A DNA stretch of 64,000 nt from Streptomyces sp. DSM 110735 (GCF_016482685.1 NZ_JACYHF010000015.1:92128-156127); one strand, 5' to 3'; shown: positions 25,702 through 34,227, counted from the first letter of the stretch. Notes: generated from the letters alone by a model not told the origin. Translations and numbers: made by a program.

Positions 25702-27120
25702 TCAGCCCCGCAGCGCGTTCAACTGGTCCAGGAACCAGCGGGTCGGGGGCAGCGCCGTCGCCGCCGTCGCCAGGCGCTTGGAGCGTTCCGCGCGTTCGGC
25801 GGGGGGCAGGGTCAGCGCTTCGTGGAGCGCCTCCGCCGTGCCGACGACGTCGTACGGGTTCACCGTGATCGCGTCCTCGGCCAGTTCCTCGTAGGCACCC
25901 GCCTCGCGGGAGAGGACCAGGGCGACGCCCTCGTCGGAGACGACCGGGACCTCCTTGGCGACCAGGTTCATGCCGTCGCGGATGGGGTTGACCAGGGCGA
26001 CGTCGGCGAGGCGGTACGCGGCAAGCGAGCGGGCGAAGTCGTCCTCGACATGCAGGAGGACCGGCGTCCAGTCCGCCGTGCCGAACTCGGCGTTGATCTC
26101 CTCCGCGATCCGGCGCACCTCGTCCGTGTAGGCGCGGTACACCGCCAGGTCCTGCCGGGAGGGATACGCGAAGGCGACGTGCACGACCCGCTCGCGCCAC
26201 TCCGGGTGGTCCACGAGGAGGCGCCGGTACGCCAGCAGCCCGCGCGCGATGTTCTTCGACAGCTCGGTGCGGTCGACCCGGACGATCGTCCGGCGCCCCT
26301 CGCCGATCTCGTCCCGGAGGGTCACCATCCGCTCGGACACGTCCGCCCGGTGTGCCCGCTCCCGCAGGAAGTCCGCGTCCGCGCCAAGGCCGTGCACGCC
26401 GATCTCCGTGCCGGACGGGATGCCCGGACCCAGCACGGCGTGACAGCACGCGGTGAACGCGTCCGCCCACCGGCGGGTCAGGAACGCAGCCCGGTCCGCG
26501 CCCAGGATGCCGCTCAGCAGCTCGGCGGCGATGTCGTCGGGGAGCAGCCGGAAGTAGTCCGGCGGCGCCCAGGGGGTGTGCGAGAAGTGGCCGATGCGCA
26601 GGTCGGGGCGGAGCTCGCGCAGCATCCGGGGGGCGAGCGCCAGGTGGTAGTCCTGGATCAGCACCGCCGCGCCCGGCGCCGCCTCCTCGGCGAGCGCCTC
26701 GGCGAACGCCCGGTTGTACTCCCGGTACGCCTCCCACTGCTGACGGAACTCCGCGTCGAAGACCGGCTCCAGCGGGGTCTGGTACAGCATGTGGTGCACG
26801 AACCACAGCACGGAGTTGGCGATGCCGTTGTACGCCTCGGCGTGCGTCCGCGGGTCGATGCCCAGCATCCGCACCCGCTGCCCGCCGGTGTCCGCCTCCG
26901 GCAGCAGCCCGCCGTCCGCGCGCCGCACCGCCTCCCGGTCACCGTCCCCGAGCGCCGCGCACACCCACACCGCGTCGGTGTCGGGACCGATCGCCGACAG
27001 CCCGGACACCAGCCCGCCACCACCGCGCCGCGAGGTCAGCGCCCCGTCCGGACCCACCGTGTACGACACCGGTCCACGATTCGACGCGACCAGCACCTCA
27101 GCACCCTGCGTTGAAGCCAT
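25702..27120 (-). CDS. otsA: trehalose-6-phosphate synthase
   Basis: A 472-residue GT20 glycosyltransferase making trehalose-6-phosphate from a nucleotide glucose and glucose-6-phosphate. The N-terminus VASNRGPVSY and GGGGLVSGL are glucose-6-phosphate site marks. IQDYHLALAPRMLRE, TELSKNIARGLLAY and RDGMNLVAKE are conserved nucleotide-sugar site segments. ATG 27120 is preferred over the TTG nine bases upstream because family sequence begins there. It lies 140 bases downstream of gpgS and may be transcribed with it. Confidence 0.94.
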   Translation of the reverse strand: MASTQGAEVLVASNRGPVSYTVGPDGALTSRRGGGGLVSGLSAIGPDTDAVWVCAALGDGDREAVRRADGGLLPEADTGGQRVRMLGIDPRTHAEAYNGIANSVLWFVHHMLYQTPLEPVFDAEFRQQWEAYREYNRAFAEALAEEAAPGAAVLIQDYHLALAPRMLRELRPDLRIGHFSHTPWAPPDYFRLLPDDIAAELLSGILGADRAAFLTRRWADAFTACCHAVLGPGIPSGTEIGVHGLGADADFLRERAHRADVSERMVTLRDEIGEGRRTIVRVDRTELSKNIARGLLAYRRLLVDHPEWRERVVHVAFAYPSRQDLAVYRAYTDEVRRIAEEINAEFGTADWTPVLLHVEDDFARSLAAYRLADVALVNPIRDGMNLVAKEVPVVSDEGVALVLSREAGAYEELAEDAITVNPYDVVGTAEALHEALTLPPAERAERSKRLATAATALPPTRWFLDQLNALRG

Positions 27121-27260
27121 GGTCCTCAACCTAGCCCGGCACCGAAACCCTCAAACGTACGCGCGACGCGACGCGGCGCCTCGTATACATCCCTCCGTTT
27201 ACGCCGCAGGACGCACCCGCCGCCGCCGACGCCGAAGGCGAAGCCGAGGCGTCGCCGCCG

Positions 27261-28205
27261 TCAAGCCACCCGCCGCTCCGCATACTCCGCGATCTCCGCC
27301 ATCGGCGGTCGCTCCTCCGTGTCCACCGAGTACGTCCGCGGCTCGAACCCGGACACCCCCCGCTCGAACTGGGTCAGAGAAGGACGGACCAGATGCCCCC
27401 GGGCAAGACGCAACTGAGCCGTGCGATAGATCGCCGCCGCCATGCGCCCCAGCGCCTGCCCGTCCTGATGCCGGTGCTTGCGGACCCCCACGTCGACCTG
27501 CGCCAGCGCGTCGAGCCCGACCAGATGCAGCGAGTCCACCAGCATCCCCAGCTCCACCCCGTACCCCACGGGGAACGGCAACTGCTCAAGGAGGGAGCGC
27601 CGAGCCGCGTACTCCCCGCCCAGCGGCTGTACGAAACCGGCCAACTGCGGCCAGTGCATGTTCAGCAGCGGTCGCGCCATCAGCTCGGTGACCCGCCCGC
27701 CCTGCCCGGCGGCGCCGCCCAGCGGACGGTCGTACATCGCCTTGACCAGGTCCACCTGCGGATCGGTGAGCAGCGGTCCGACGATGCCGAGGACGAAGTC
27801 CGAGGAGAACTCCTTCAGATCCGCGTCCACGAAGGCCACGATGTCCCCGCTGGTCGCCAGCAGCGACCGCCACAGCACCTCGCCCTTGCCGGGCACGGCG
27901 GGCAGCCGGGGCAGGATCGCGTCGCGGTGCACGACGCGCGCGCCCGCCGCCGCGGCGACCTCGGAGGTGCGGTCGGTGGACCCGGAGTCCACCACGACTA
28001 TCTCGTCCACCAGCGGCGCCTGCGTCACCAGGTCGTGGCGGATCACGGAGACGATGTCACCGACCGTCTCCTCCTCGTTCAGCGCGGGCAGCACCACGGA
28101 CACGGTCTGCCCGGAGCGCTGCTTGGCGGCGAGGACACGGTGCAGCGGGCGGTCGGCCACGGACCAGGAGCGGGTGGCCAGCCAGCGCTCGGTTTCTTCC
28201 AGCAT
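27261..28205 (-). CDS. gpgS: glucosyl-3-phosphoglycerate synthase
   Basis: A 314-residue GT81-type retaining glycosyltransferase. It has VSVVLPALNEEETVG (nucleotide-sugar binding), VDSGSTDRT, the FVDADLKEF metal DxD-type motif and GYGVELGMLVD. It makes glucosyl-3-phosphoglycerate, precursor of glucosylglycerate and methylglucose polysaccharides. The phosphatase partner is not in the window. Co-location with otsA and otsB groups two compatible-solute pathways. Confidence 0.9.
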   Translation of the reverse strand: MLEETERWLATRSWSVADRPLHRVLAAKQRSGQTVSVVLPALNEEETVGDIVSVIRHDLVTQAPLVDEIVVVDSGSTDRTSEVAAAAGARVVHRDAILPRLPAVPGKGEVLWRSLLATSGDIVAFVDADLKEFSSDFVLGIVGPLLTDPQVDLVKAMYDRPLGGAAGQGGRVTELMARPLLNMHWPQLAGFVQPLGGEYAARRSLLEQLPFPVGYGVELGMLVDSLHLVGLDALAQVDVGVRKHRHQDGQALGRMAAAIYRTAQLRLARGHLVRPSLTQFERGVSGFEPRTYSVDTEERPPMAEIAEYAERRVA

Positions 28206-28375
28206 GGGCTGCGGCTCCTTCTCAGCGGGGACGTAGGGTCACACGTGCCGGTGTCCGGGAACCCGTCTCGCGGTTCGGACGACACCTTCAACTGTGCTGG
28301 CCTTCGGTTACAGTCTTGAACAACGCCGATGACCATCGCATGTCCGAGACGATCGGCGTCCACAACCGCATACAG

Positions 28376-28527
28376 CTCATCCAGAGGGGCAGAGGGAAAC
28401 GGCCCTGCGAAGCCCCGGCAACCCTCCAGCCGGTCTCGTGCGCGGACACACCGCGACACCGCGAGGCTCCCGGCTCGGGAAGGTGCCAAATCCGTCTCAC
28501 GGCGAAGTGCGTCGTGAGGAAGATGAG
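28376..28527 (+). promoter_or_regulatory. SAM-I (S-box) riboswitch upstream of thrC
   Basis: It shows the conserved SAM-I core in order: CTCATCCAGAG, GAGGGA, GGCCCTGCGAAGCC, CGGCAACC and, 3', GGTGCCAAATCC. P1 pairs CTCATC (28376-28381) with GATGAG (28522-28527). P4 is formed by CTCACGGCG and CGTCGTGAG around an AAGTG loop (about 28496-28519). The P1 3' strand runs into GAGGAGAAAGG, the purine-rich region ahead of the thrC ATG at 28548, so ligand binding could mask the ribosome site. Confidence 0.93.
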
Positions 28528-28547
28528 GAGAAAGGGCCTCGCCTCCC

Positions 28548-29822
28548 ATGGCTGTGCAGACCATTGCCACCCCCGCTGTCGACCTCGGCCCCGCCGCCGC
28601 TCTGAGCTGCCGGGAGTGCGGACACCGCGTCCCGCTCGGTCCGGTCTTCGCCTGCGAGGAGTGTTTCGGCCCGCTGGAGATCGCCTACGACTTCTCCGGC
28701 TACGACACCGACAGCCTCCGCAAGCGCATCGAGTCAGGACCCGCCAGCATCTGGCGCTACGCCCCGCTGCTGCCCGTTCCCGCCGACGTCGCCGACAAGC
28801 CGAACCTCAACCCCGGCTGGACCCGCCTGGTCAAGGCGGACAACCTCGCCCGTGAACTCGGCGTCACCGGCGGGCTGTTCGTCAAGGACGACTCCGGCAA
28901 CCCCACCCACTCCTTCAAGGACCGCGTGGTCGCCCAGGCACTGGAAGCCGCCCGCGCCTTCGGCTTCACCACGCTCTCCTGCTCCTCCACCGGCAACCTC
29001 GCGGGCGCGGTCGGCGCCGCCGCGGCGCGCGCGGGGCTGCGCTCCTGCGTGTTCATCCCGCACGACCTGGAGCAGGGCAAGATCGTCATGGCGGCGGTCT
29101 ACGGCGGGGAACTCGTCGGCATCGAGGGCAACTACGACGACGTGAACCGCTTCTGCTCCGAGCTGATCGGCGACCCGGCGGGTGAGGGCTGGGGCTTCGT
29201 CAACGTGAACCTCAGGCCGTACTACGCCGAGGGTTCCAAGACGCTGGCGTACGAGATCTGCGAGCAGCTCGGCTGGGAGCTGCCGGACCAGTTGGTGGTG
29301 CCGATCGCCTCCGGCTCCCAGCTCACGAAGATCGACAAGGGGCTCAAGGAGCTGATCCAGCTCGGTCTGGTCGAGGACAAGCCGTACAAGATCTTCGGCG
29401 CCCAGGCGGAGGGCTGTTCGCCGGTGTCGGCGGCGTACAAGGCGGGGCACGACGTCGTACGCCCCCAGAAGCCGGACACCATCGCCAAGTCCCTGGCCAT
29501 CGGCAACCCCGCCGACGGTCCCTACGTCCTCGACATCGCCCGTCGCACCGGCGGCGCCGTGGAGGACGTGACGGACCCCCAGATCGTGGACGCCATCAAG
29601 CTGCTCGCCCGCACGGAGGGCATCTTCGCGGAGACCGCGGGCGGCGTGACGGTCGGCGTGACGCGCAAGCTGCTGGAGAACGGCGTACTGGACCCGACGC
29701 TCACCACCGTCGTCCTGAACACGGGCGACGGTCTGAAGACCCTGGACGCGGTGGCGGGCACGGGCCTGACCGCGACCATCCGACCGAACCTGGACTCCTT
29801 CCGAGAGGCTGGCCTCGTATGA
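28548..29822 (+). CDS. thrC: threonine synthase
   Basis: A 424-residue PLP enzyme converting O-phosphohomoserine to threonine. An N-terminal zinc-ribbon-like pair is present (C21/C24 and C36/C39). The PLP lysine is K124 in NPTHSFKDR, and SCSSTGNLAGA binds the cofactor phosphate. It is preceded by a SAM-I riboswitch, which would tie threonine output to the methionine/SAM state, since both compete for O-phosphohomoserine or homoserine. The stop overlaps the following MoaD/ThiS-like gene. Confidence 0.95.
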   Translation: MAVQTIATPAVDLGPAAALSCRECGHRVPLGPVFACEECFGPLEIAYDFSGYDTDSLRKRIESGPASIWRYAPLLPVPADVADKPNLNPGWTRLVKADNLARELGVTGGLFVKDDSGNPTHSFKDRVVAQALEAARAFGFTTLSCSSTGNLAGAVGAAAARAGLRSCVFIPHDLEQGKIVMAAVYGGELVGIEGNYDDVNRFCSELIGDPAGEGWGFVNVNLRPYYAEGSKTLAYEICEQLGWELPDQLVVPIASGSQLTKIDKGLKELIQLGLVEDKPYKIFGAQAEGCSPVSAAYKAGHDVVRPQKPDTIAKSLAIGNPADGPYVLDIARRTGGAVEDVTDPQIVDAIKLLARTEGIFAETAGGVTVGVTRKLLENGVLDPTLTTVVLNTGDGLKTLDAVAGTGLTATIRPNLDSFREAGLV

Positions 29823-30094
29823 GCGTGACCGTTCGCATCCCCACCATCCTGCGTACCTACACCGGCGGGCAGGCGGAGGTCGCCGCCGAGGGGGCGACGC
29901 TCGCCGAGGTGATCGAGGACCTGGAGAAGCACCACACCGGCATCGCCGGGCGCGTCCTGGACGACGAGGGCAAGCTGCGCCGGTTCGTCAACGTGTACGT
30001 CAACGACGACGACGTCCGCTTCGAGGGCGGTCTCCAGACGCCGACCCCGGACGGCGCCGGTGTGTCGATCATTCCGGCGGTCGCCGGAGGCTGA
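29819..30094 (+). CDS. MoaD/ThiS-family sulfur carrier, CysO-like
   Basis: A 91-residue ubiquitin-like protein ending in VAGG, the di-glycine tail that accepts a thiocarboxylate. Length and the PAVAGG ending resemble mycobacterial CysO, which delivers sulfur to O-phosphoserine through CysM; a molybdopterin or thiamine role is less likely from context. ATGA overlap with thrC implies coupled translation under the same riboswitch. A strong terminator follows. Confidence 0.85.
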   Translation: MSVTVRIPTILRTYTGGQAEVAAEGATLAEVIEDLEKHHTGIAGRVLDDEGKLRRFVNVYVNDDDVRFEGGLQTPTPDGAGVSIIPAVAGG

Positions 30095-30133
30095 GAATTA
30101 CCGACGGTAACGTCGGTGACGAAGTGTTCATCG

Positions 30134-30170
30134 AATGACCCCCTCCGTAAGAGAAACGGAGGGGGTCATT
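30134..30170 (+). terminator. intrinsic-type terminator after thrC operon
   Basis: A perfect 15-bp inverted repeat (30134-30148 and 30156-30170) with loop AAGAGAA, rich in C/G and ending in ATT. Confidence 0.85.
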
Positions 30171-30526
30171 CTGCGTGATTGAGCGCGATAGAGTTGGGGA
30201 ACGCGCTCCCCGGCCGACAGGTCGGGAACCTTGGATTCATGCCGCACGCCCGACAAGAAGCAGCCAAAATGCACGGGTCTTATGCGGCATTTATTGTTTT
30301 TATGGGGCCCGACTTGCCCTGAATTCAGCCGAATTCTCGCCAGATTCCGGACCGGTCTCGTCCAGATTTCTCGTCCGATTGACCTGTTGCAGACGGCAGT
30401 TGGACAGATACATTCAGCCGCGGTCGACGCGTTCCGGCGCACGCCCCCGAACCCATGGGGGGTGAGGTCTGACCCGGGTCCGCGAAGGGTGGATCTGCGC
30501 AAGGGCCAGTAATAGGGGAGTTAGGC
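30171..30526 (+). other. gene-free leader of the cold-shock gene
   Basis: A 356-base stretch without a convincing gene. 30240-30340 is clearly AT-richer than the window, with T runs and paired GAATTC hexamers around 30320. A long 5' leader is typical of cold-shock genes whose mRNA is refolded at low temperature, so it probably holds promoter and untranslated leader. I see no known riboswitch. Confidence 0.4.
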
Positions 30527-30730
30527 ATGGCTCAGGGCACCGTCAAGTGGTTCAACGCGGAGAAGGGCTACGGCTTCATCGCGGTAGACGGTGGTGCGGA
30601 CGTCTTCGTCCACTACAGCGCGATTCAGATGGACGGCTACCGCACCCTTGAGGAGGGCCAGCGGGTCGAGTTCGAGATCTCGCAGGGTCAGAAGGGCCCG
30701 CAGGCCGACATGGTTCGCCTCAGCGCCTGA
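30527..30730 (+). CDS. CspA-family cold-shock protein
   Basis: A 67-residue cold-shock domain protein. RNP1 is KGYGFIAV and RNP2 is VFVHYS, with aromatic residues exposed for single-stranded RNA/DNA binding. It acts as an RNA chaperone. GGGGAG precedes ATG 30527. It has its own long leader and terminator and stands directly before groL, forming a stress-gene neighbourhood. Confidence 0.95.
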   Translation: MAQGTVKWFNAEKGYGFIAVDGGADVFVHYSAIQMDGYRTLEEGQRVEFEISQGQKGPQADMVRLSA

Positions 30731-30786
30731 ACGTTTCTCGCACTGAACGTCTCATCGCGTCACACGTCCGCTTCACGTCTCACGTT

Positions 30787-30824
30787 CGAAGGGCCCGCAC
30801 CCGGCACGGGGTGCGGGCCCTTCG
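30787..30824 (+). terminator. intrinsic-type terminator after the cold-shock gene
   Basis: A perfect 16-bp inverted repeat (30787-30802 and 30809-30824) with a six-base loop, about 57 bases after the stop codon. Confidence 0.82.
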
Positions 30825-30882
30825 TCCTGTCCCCGCCACTCGCCCGCCCCGCGCGCGTCCCCCGTCCGATCCCTCGAAGGCG

Positions 30883-30909
30883 CTTGCACTCGACCATGCC
30901 GAGTGCTAA
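30883..30909. promoter_or_regulatory. CIRCE-like element 1 (HrcA operator)
   Basis: CTTGCACTC, nine bases, GAGTGCTAA. The right arm is the exact CIRCE half-site and the left arm matches TTAGCACTC at seven of nine. HrcA would repress groL here. Confidence 0.85.
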
Positions 30910-30917
30910 TCATTGCG

Positions 30918-30944
30918 TTAGCACTCTGAAGGTGAGAGTGACAA
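30918..30944. promoter_or_regulatory. CIRCE-like element 2 (HrcA operator)
   Basis: TTAGCACTC (exact half-site), nine bases, GAGTGACAA (seven of nine). It lies nine bases after element 1, giving a tandem operator 128 bases ahead of the groL start. Confidence 0.8.
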
Positions 30945-31071
30945 CGAAGGACCGGGTCGGTGAGGCCCGCGGGCCGGGTGGGGCAAGGAACCACGAGGCC
31001 GGCGAGCCGTCCGTCGCGGGCGCGGGCGCGGTCCGAAGGAATCACCCCCAGTCCTGGAGGGACCACTTCAC

Positions 31072-32694
31072 ATGGCCAAGATCATCGCGTTCGACGAGGA
31101 GGCGCGGCGCGGCCTCGAGCGCGGCATGAACCAGCTCGCGGACGCCGTCAAGGTGACGCTCGGCCCCAAGGGCCGCAACGTCGTCCTCGAGAAGAAGTGG
31201 GGCGCCCCCACGATCACCAACGATGGTGTCTCCATCGCCAAGGAGATCGAGCTCGAGGACCCGTACGAGAAGATCGGCGCCGAGCTGGTCAAGGAAGTCG
31301 CCAAGAAGACGGACGACGTCGCCGGCGACGGTACGACCACCGCGACCGTGCTCGCCCAGGCCCTGGTCAAGGAGGGCCTGCGCAACGTAGCCGCCGGTGC
31401 CAACCCGATGGCCCTCAAGCGCGGTATCGAGAAGGCCGTCGAGGCCGTCTCCACCGCCCTGCTTGAGCAGGCCAAGGACGTGGAGACCAAGGAGCAGATC
31501 GCCTCCACCGCCTCCATCTCCGCCGCCGACACCCAGATCGGCGAGCTGATCGCCGAGGCGATGGACAAGGTCGGCAAGGAAGGCGTCATCACCGTCGAGG
31601 AGAGCAACACCTTCGGTCTGGAGCTCGAGCTCACCGAGGGCATGCGCTTCGACAAGGGCTACATCTCCGCCTACTTCGCGACCGACATGGAGCGCATGGA
31701 GGCGGTGCTCGAGGACCCGTACATCCTCATCGCCAACTCCAAGATCTCCTCGGTGAAGGACCTGCTCCCGCTCCTGGAGAAGGTCATGCAGTCGGGCAAG
31801 CCGCTGCTGATCATCGCCGAGGACGTCGAGGGCGAGGCTCTGTCGACCCTGGTCGTCAACAAGATCCGCGGCACCTTCAAGTCCGTCGCCGTCAAGGCTC
31901 CGGGCTTCGGCGACCGCCGCAAGGCCATGCTCGGCGACATCGCCATCCTCACGGGCGGCGAGGTCATCTCCGAGGAGGTCGGTCTCAAGCTCGAGAACGC
32001 GACGCTGGACCTGCTGGGCCGCGCCCGCAAGGTCGTCGTCACCAAGGACGAGACCACGATCGTGGACGGCGCCGGCTCCTCGGAGCAGGTGCAGGGTCGC
32101 GTGAACCAGATCCGCGCCGAGATCGAGAACAGCGACTCGGACTACGACCGCGAGAAGCTCCAGGAGCGCCTCGCGAAGCTCGCCGGTGGCGTGGCGGTCA
32201 TCAAGGCCGGTGCCGCGACCGAGGTCGAGCTGAAGGAGCGCAAGCACCGCATCGAGGACGCCGTGCGCAACGCCAAGGCTGCCGTCGAGGAGGGCATCGT
32301 CGCCGGTGGTGGCGTGGCTCTGCTCCAGGCCGGCCAGGTCTTCGACAAGCTGGAGCTGTCGGGCGACGAGGCGACCGGTGCCAACGCGGTCAAGCTCGCG
32401 CTCGAGGCTCCGCTGAAGCAGATCGCCGTCAACGGTGGTCTCGAGGGCGGCGTCGTCGTGGAGAAGGTCCGCAACCTGCCCGTCGGCAACGGTCTGAACG
32501 CCGCGACCGGCGAGTACGTCGACATGATCGCCGAGGGCATCATCGACCCGGCGAAGGTCACGCGCTCCGCTCTGCAGAACGCCGCCTCCATCGCCGCGCT
32601 GTTCCTCACCACCGAGGCTGTCATCGCCGACAAGCCGGAGAAGGCCGCCGCGGCTGCTCCGGGCGGTATGCCGGGCGGTGACATGGACTTCTGA
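31072..32694 (+). CDS. groL: 60 kDa chaperonin GroEL
   Basis: A 540-residue chaperonin, full length. It has the start MAKIIAFDEEARRGLERGMN, the ATP-site GDGTTTATVLAQ, the equatorial AVEEGIVAGGGVALL, and ends in the GGMPGGDMDF tail. No groES lies next to it, as for the second, unlinked groEL copy of Streptomyces. Expression is probably heat-inducible through two CIRCE-like sites and HrcA. CTGGAGGGACC precedes ATG 31072. Confidence 0.96.
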   Translation: MAKIIAFDEEARRGLERGMNQLADAVKVTLGPKGRNVVLEKKWGAPTITNDGVSIAKEIELEDPYEKIGAELVKEVAKKTDDVAGDGTTTATVLAQALVKEGLRNVAAGANPMALKRGIEKAVEAVSTALLEQAKDVETKEQIASTASISAADTQIGELIAEAMDKVGKEGVITVEESNTFGLELELTEGMRFDKGYISAYFATDMERMEAVLEDPYILIANSKISSVKDLLPLLEKVMQSGKPLLIIAEDVEGEALSTLVVNKIRGTFKSVAVKAPGFGDRRKAMLGDIAILTGGEVISEEVGLKLENATLDLLGRARKVVVTKDETTIVDGAGSSEQVQGRVNQIRAEIENSDSDYDREKLQERLAKLAGGVAVIKAGAATEVELKERKHRIEDAVRNAKAAVEEGIVAGGGVALLQAGQVFDKLELSGDEATGANAVKLALEAPLKQIAVNGGLEGGVVVEKVRNLPVGNGLNAATGEYVDMIAEGIIDPAKVTRSALQNAASIAALFLTTEAVIADKPEKAAAAAPGGMPGGDMDF

Positions 32695-32705
32695 TCCCTC
32701 GCGGA

Positions 32706-32969
32706 TCAACTGTCCTTGCCGAGGGCGGCACTTCCCTCCGGGTTTCCGGGGGAGGTGCCGCCCTCGGGCGTGTCCGGGGTGTCCGGGGGCTGTGCGCGGC
32801 GGGTCCGGCGGTATCTGCGCCACGCGTCCCACCCGAAGGACAGGCTGCCGAGGGCGTAGACCCAGGCGAGGTAGTGTCCGCCCGGTATCAGCGAGACGCT
32901 GAACACGCCGAGGACCAGACACGCGCACGCCTCCGCGAGTCCTTTCAGCAGGTTGGTGCTCGGTCTCAT
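32706..32969 (-). CDS. small two-helix membrane protein, unknown function
   Basis: An 87-residue protein with two hydrophobic segments (ACACLVLGVFSVSLIPGG and YLAWVYALGSLSFGWDAW), then a basic and Pro/Thr/Gly-rich tail. ATG 32969 overlaps the stop of the upstream 258-residue gene (ATGA), so the two are coupled. No family recognised. Its 3' end doubles as the groL terminator hairpin. Confidence 0.6.
   Translation of the reverse strand: MRPSTNLLKGLAEACACLVLGVFSVSLIPGGHYLAWVYALGSLSFGWDAWRRYRRTRRAQPPDTPDTPEGGTSPGNPEGSAALGKDS
32719..32767 (+). terminator. groL terminator overlapping the opposing gene
   Basis: CCGAGGGCGGCAC (32719-32731) pairs with GTGCCGCCCTCGG (32755-32767), with an inner CCTCC/GGAGG extension. 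It lies 25 bases after the groL stop, inside the 3' coding end of the opposing 87-residue gene. Confidence 0.7.
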
Positions 32970-33742
32970 CGGTCCACCTCGGGGGCGTAGGGGCGCTCGG
33001 GCCAGTGCGGGTCTTCCCAGCGGGCCGGGGTGGGGGCGGCTGCCAGGCGGATGCGGTGGAGCAGGTCTTCGGTGTTCCCGGCTCGCAGGCGTGGTGGCGC
33101 GTGGTGGGCGAGCCAGGTGGTGAGTCCGGTGCGCAGTGAGGTCTCGTCGTGGCAGGTGTACCACGGGAGTTCGTCGCGCAGGAGGTCGTACTCCCAGTGG
33201 GCGGCGGCGGTTTTCAGGTGACGGTCGGCTGTGGGGTGCTCGGTGGTCTCCCAGGCGGTGAGCCAGGGGGCGAGCGTGCCGGACGCCTCCGTGCACAGGG
33301 CGAGCAGGTCGTGAACGGGAGTCGTCGGCGCCGGGTCGGTCAGGGTGTACGCCCACCAGGCGCCCAGGAACTCCTGTACGGCGGCGCGCTGTTGTGCAGA
33401 CCAGCACTGCCAGTCCCCTTTGGCGAACGCCTGACCCACCTCGCTCGCGCCGGTCCAGTGGTGTGTGCTTCCGGCGACCAGTGCCCTGGCGAACTGGGGG
33501 AGGATCCGGCGGAGTACGGCGCCGTGGTCCCGCCAGTCGGGGGCGCTCCAGGTGCGGTGGAGGAGGTCCGGGGTGAGTTCCCTGCCGGGGAGCTTCAGCA
33601 GCGCCAGCTCTTCCTCGCCGCCCCAGTGGCATGTGCACTGGACTTCGTCCGCGCGGGCGGTCATGCCGTGGAAGGTGTGGGCGAGGGCTGCCAGGGCGCG
33701 GTCGAGTCGGGCGCGGGTGGTGCTGTCTGCGGGGTTCGTCAT
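32966..33742 (-). CDS. hypothetical Trp-rich protein in the XRE/DUF397 cluster
   Basis: A 258-residue soluble protein, unusually rich in Trp and His (HHWTGASEV, DWQCWSAQQ, FLGAWWAYTL, HWEYDLLRDELPWYTCHD) and mostly helical. I recognise no family. ATG 33742 follows GAGG; GTG 33748 is an alternative. It overlaps the downstream membrane-protein gene and follows two DUF397 genes, so it may be a further member of an XRE/DUF397-controlled operon. Confidence 0.6.
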   Translation of the reverse strand: MTNPADSTTRARLDRALAALAHTFHGMTARADEVQCTCHWGGEEELALLKLPGRELTPDLLHRTWSAPDWRDHGAVLRRILPQFARALVAGSTHHWTGASEVGQAFAKGDWQCWSAQQRAAVQEFLGAWWAYTLTDPAPTTPVHDLLALCTEASGTLAPWLTAWETTEHPTADRHLKTAAAHWEYDLLRDELPWYTCHDETSLRTGLTTWLAHHAPPRLRAGNTEDLLHRIRLAAAPTPARWEDPHWPERPYAPEVDR

Positions 33743-33811
33743 CGGCACAGCCTCGGGGTGACTCCGGCGGGTTGTCTTTTGCCGAAGATCCCGAGGCTAG
33801 TGGGTGGCGGT

Positions 33812-33991
33812 TCAGCGGGGCTTGAGGTTTTCCACGAACGCGGACCATGCCTCCGGCGGGAGCAGGAGGTTGGGGCCGTGGGGGTTCTTGGAGTCGCGGA
33901 CGGGGATGTGGGTGGGGTGGGCGTCGGCTACCTCCAGGCAGTCGCCGCCGGTGCCGTCGCTGTACGTCGACTTGCGCCAGGTGAGGTCCAC
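33812..33991 (-). CDS. DUF397 protein, copy A
   Basis: A 59-residue DUF397 protein: WRKSTYS, then GGDCLEVA, VRDSKNPHGPNLLLPPEAW and a final WSAFV. DUF397 genes in Streptomyces almost always sit beside XRE regulators of the Scr1/DUF5753 type and may antagonise them (as in the bldB/abaA-like and whiJ systems). GTG 33991 follows AAAGGACAGGA. It is nearly identical to copy B just upstream. Confidence 0.85.
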   Translation of the reverse strand: MDLTWRKSTYSDGTGGDCLEVADAHPTHIPVRDSKNPHGPNLLLPPEAWSAFVENLKPR

Positions 33992-34020
33992 GTGTCCTGT
34001 CCTTTGCAAGCGGCATCCGG

Positions 34021-34227
34021 TCAGTCGCGCTTGATGCCTTCCACGAACGCGGACCATGCCTCGGGCTGGAGCAGGAGGTTGGGGCCGTGGGGGTCCTTGG
34101 AGTCGCGGACGGGGATGTGGGTGGGGTGGGCGTCGGTTACTTCCAGGCAGTCGCCTGCGCTGCCGCCGCTGTACGTCGACTTGCGCCAAGGGGCTGTGTC
34201 CGAGCCCGCCTCAGGGGTGTTCCTCAT
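34021..34227 (-). CDS. DUF397 protein, copy B
   Basis: A 68-residue DUF397 protein with WRKSTYS, AGDCLEVT, VRDSKDPHGPNLLLQPEAW and WSAFVEG. Most of its DNA is nearly identical to copy A, indicating a recent tandem duplication. ATG 34227 overlaps the stop of the XRE regulator gene by 17 bases, so translation is probably coupled. Confidence 0.88.
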   Translation of the reverse strand: MRNTPEAGSDTAPWRKSTYSGGSAGDCLEVTDAHPTHIPVRDSKDPHGPNLLLQPEAWSAFVEGIKRD

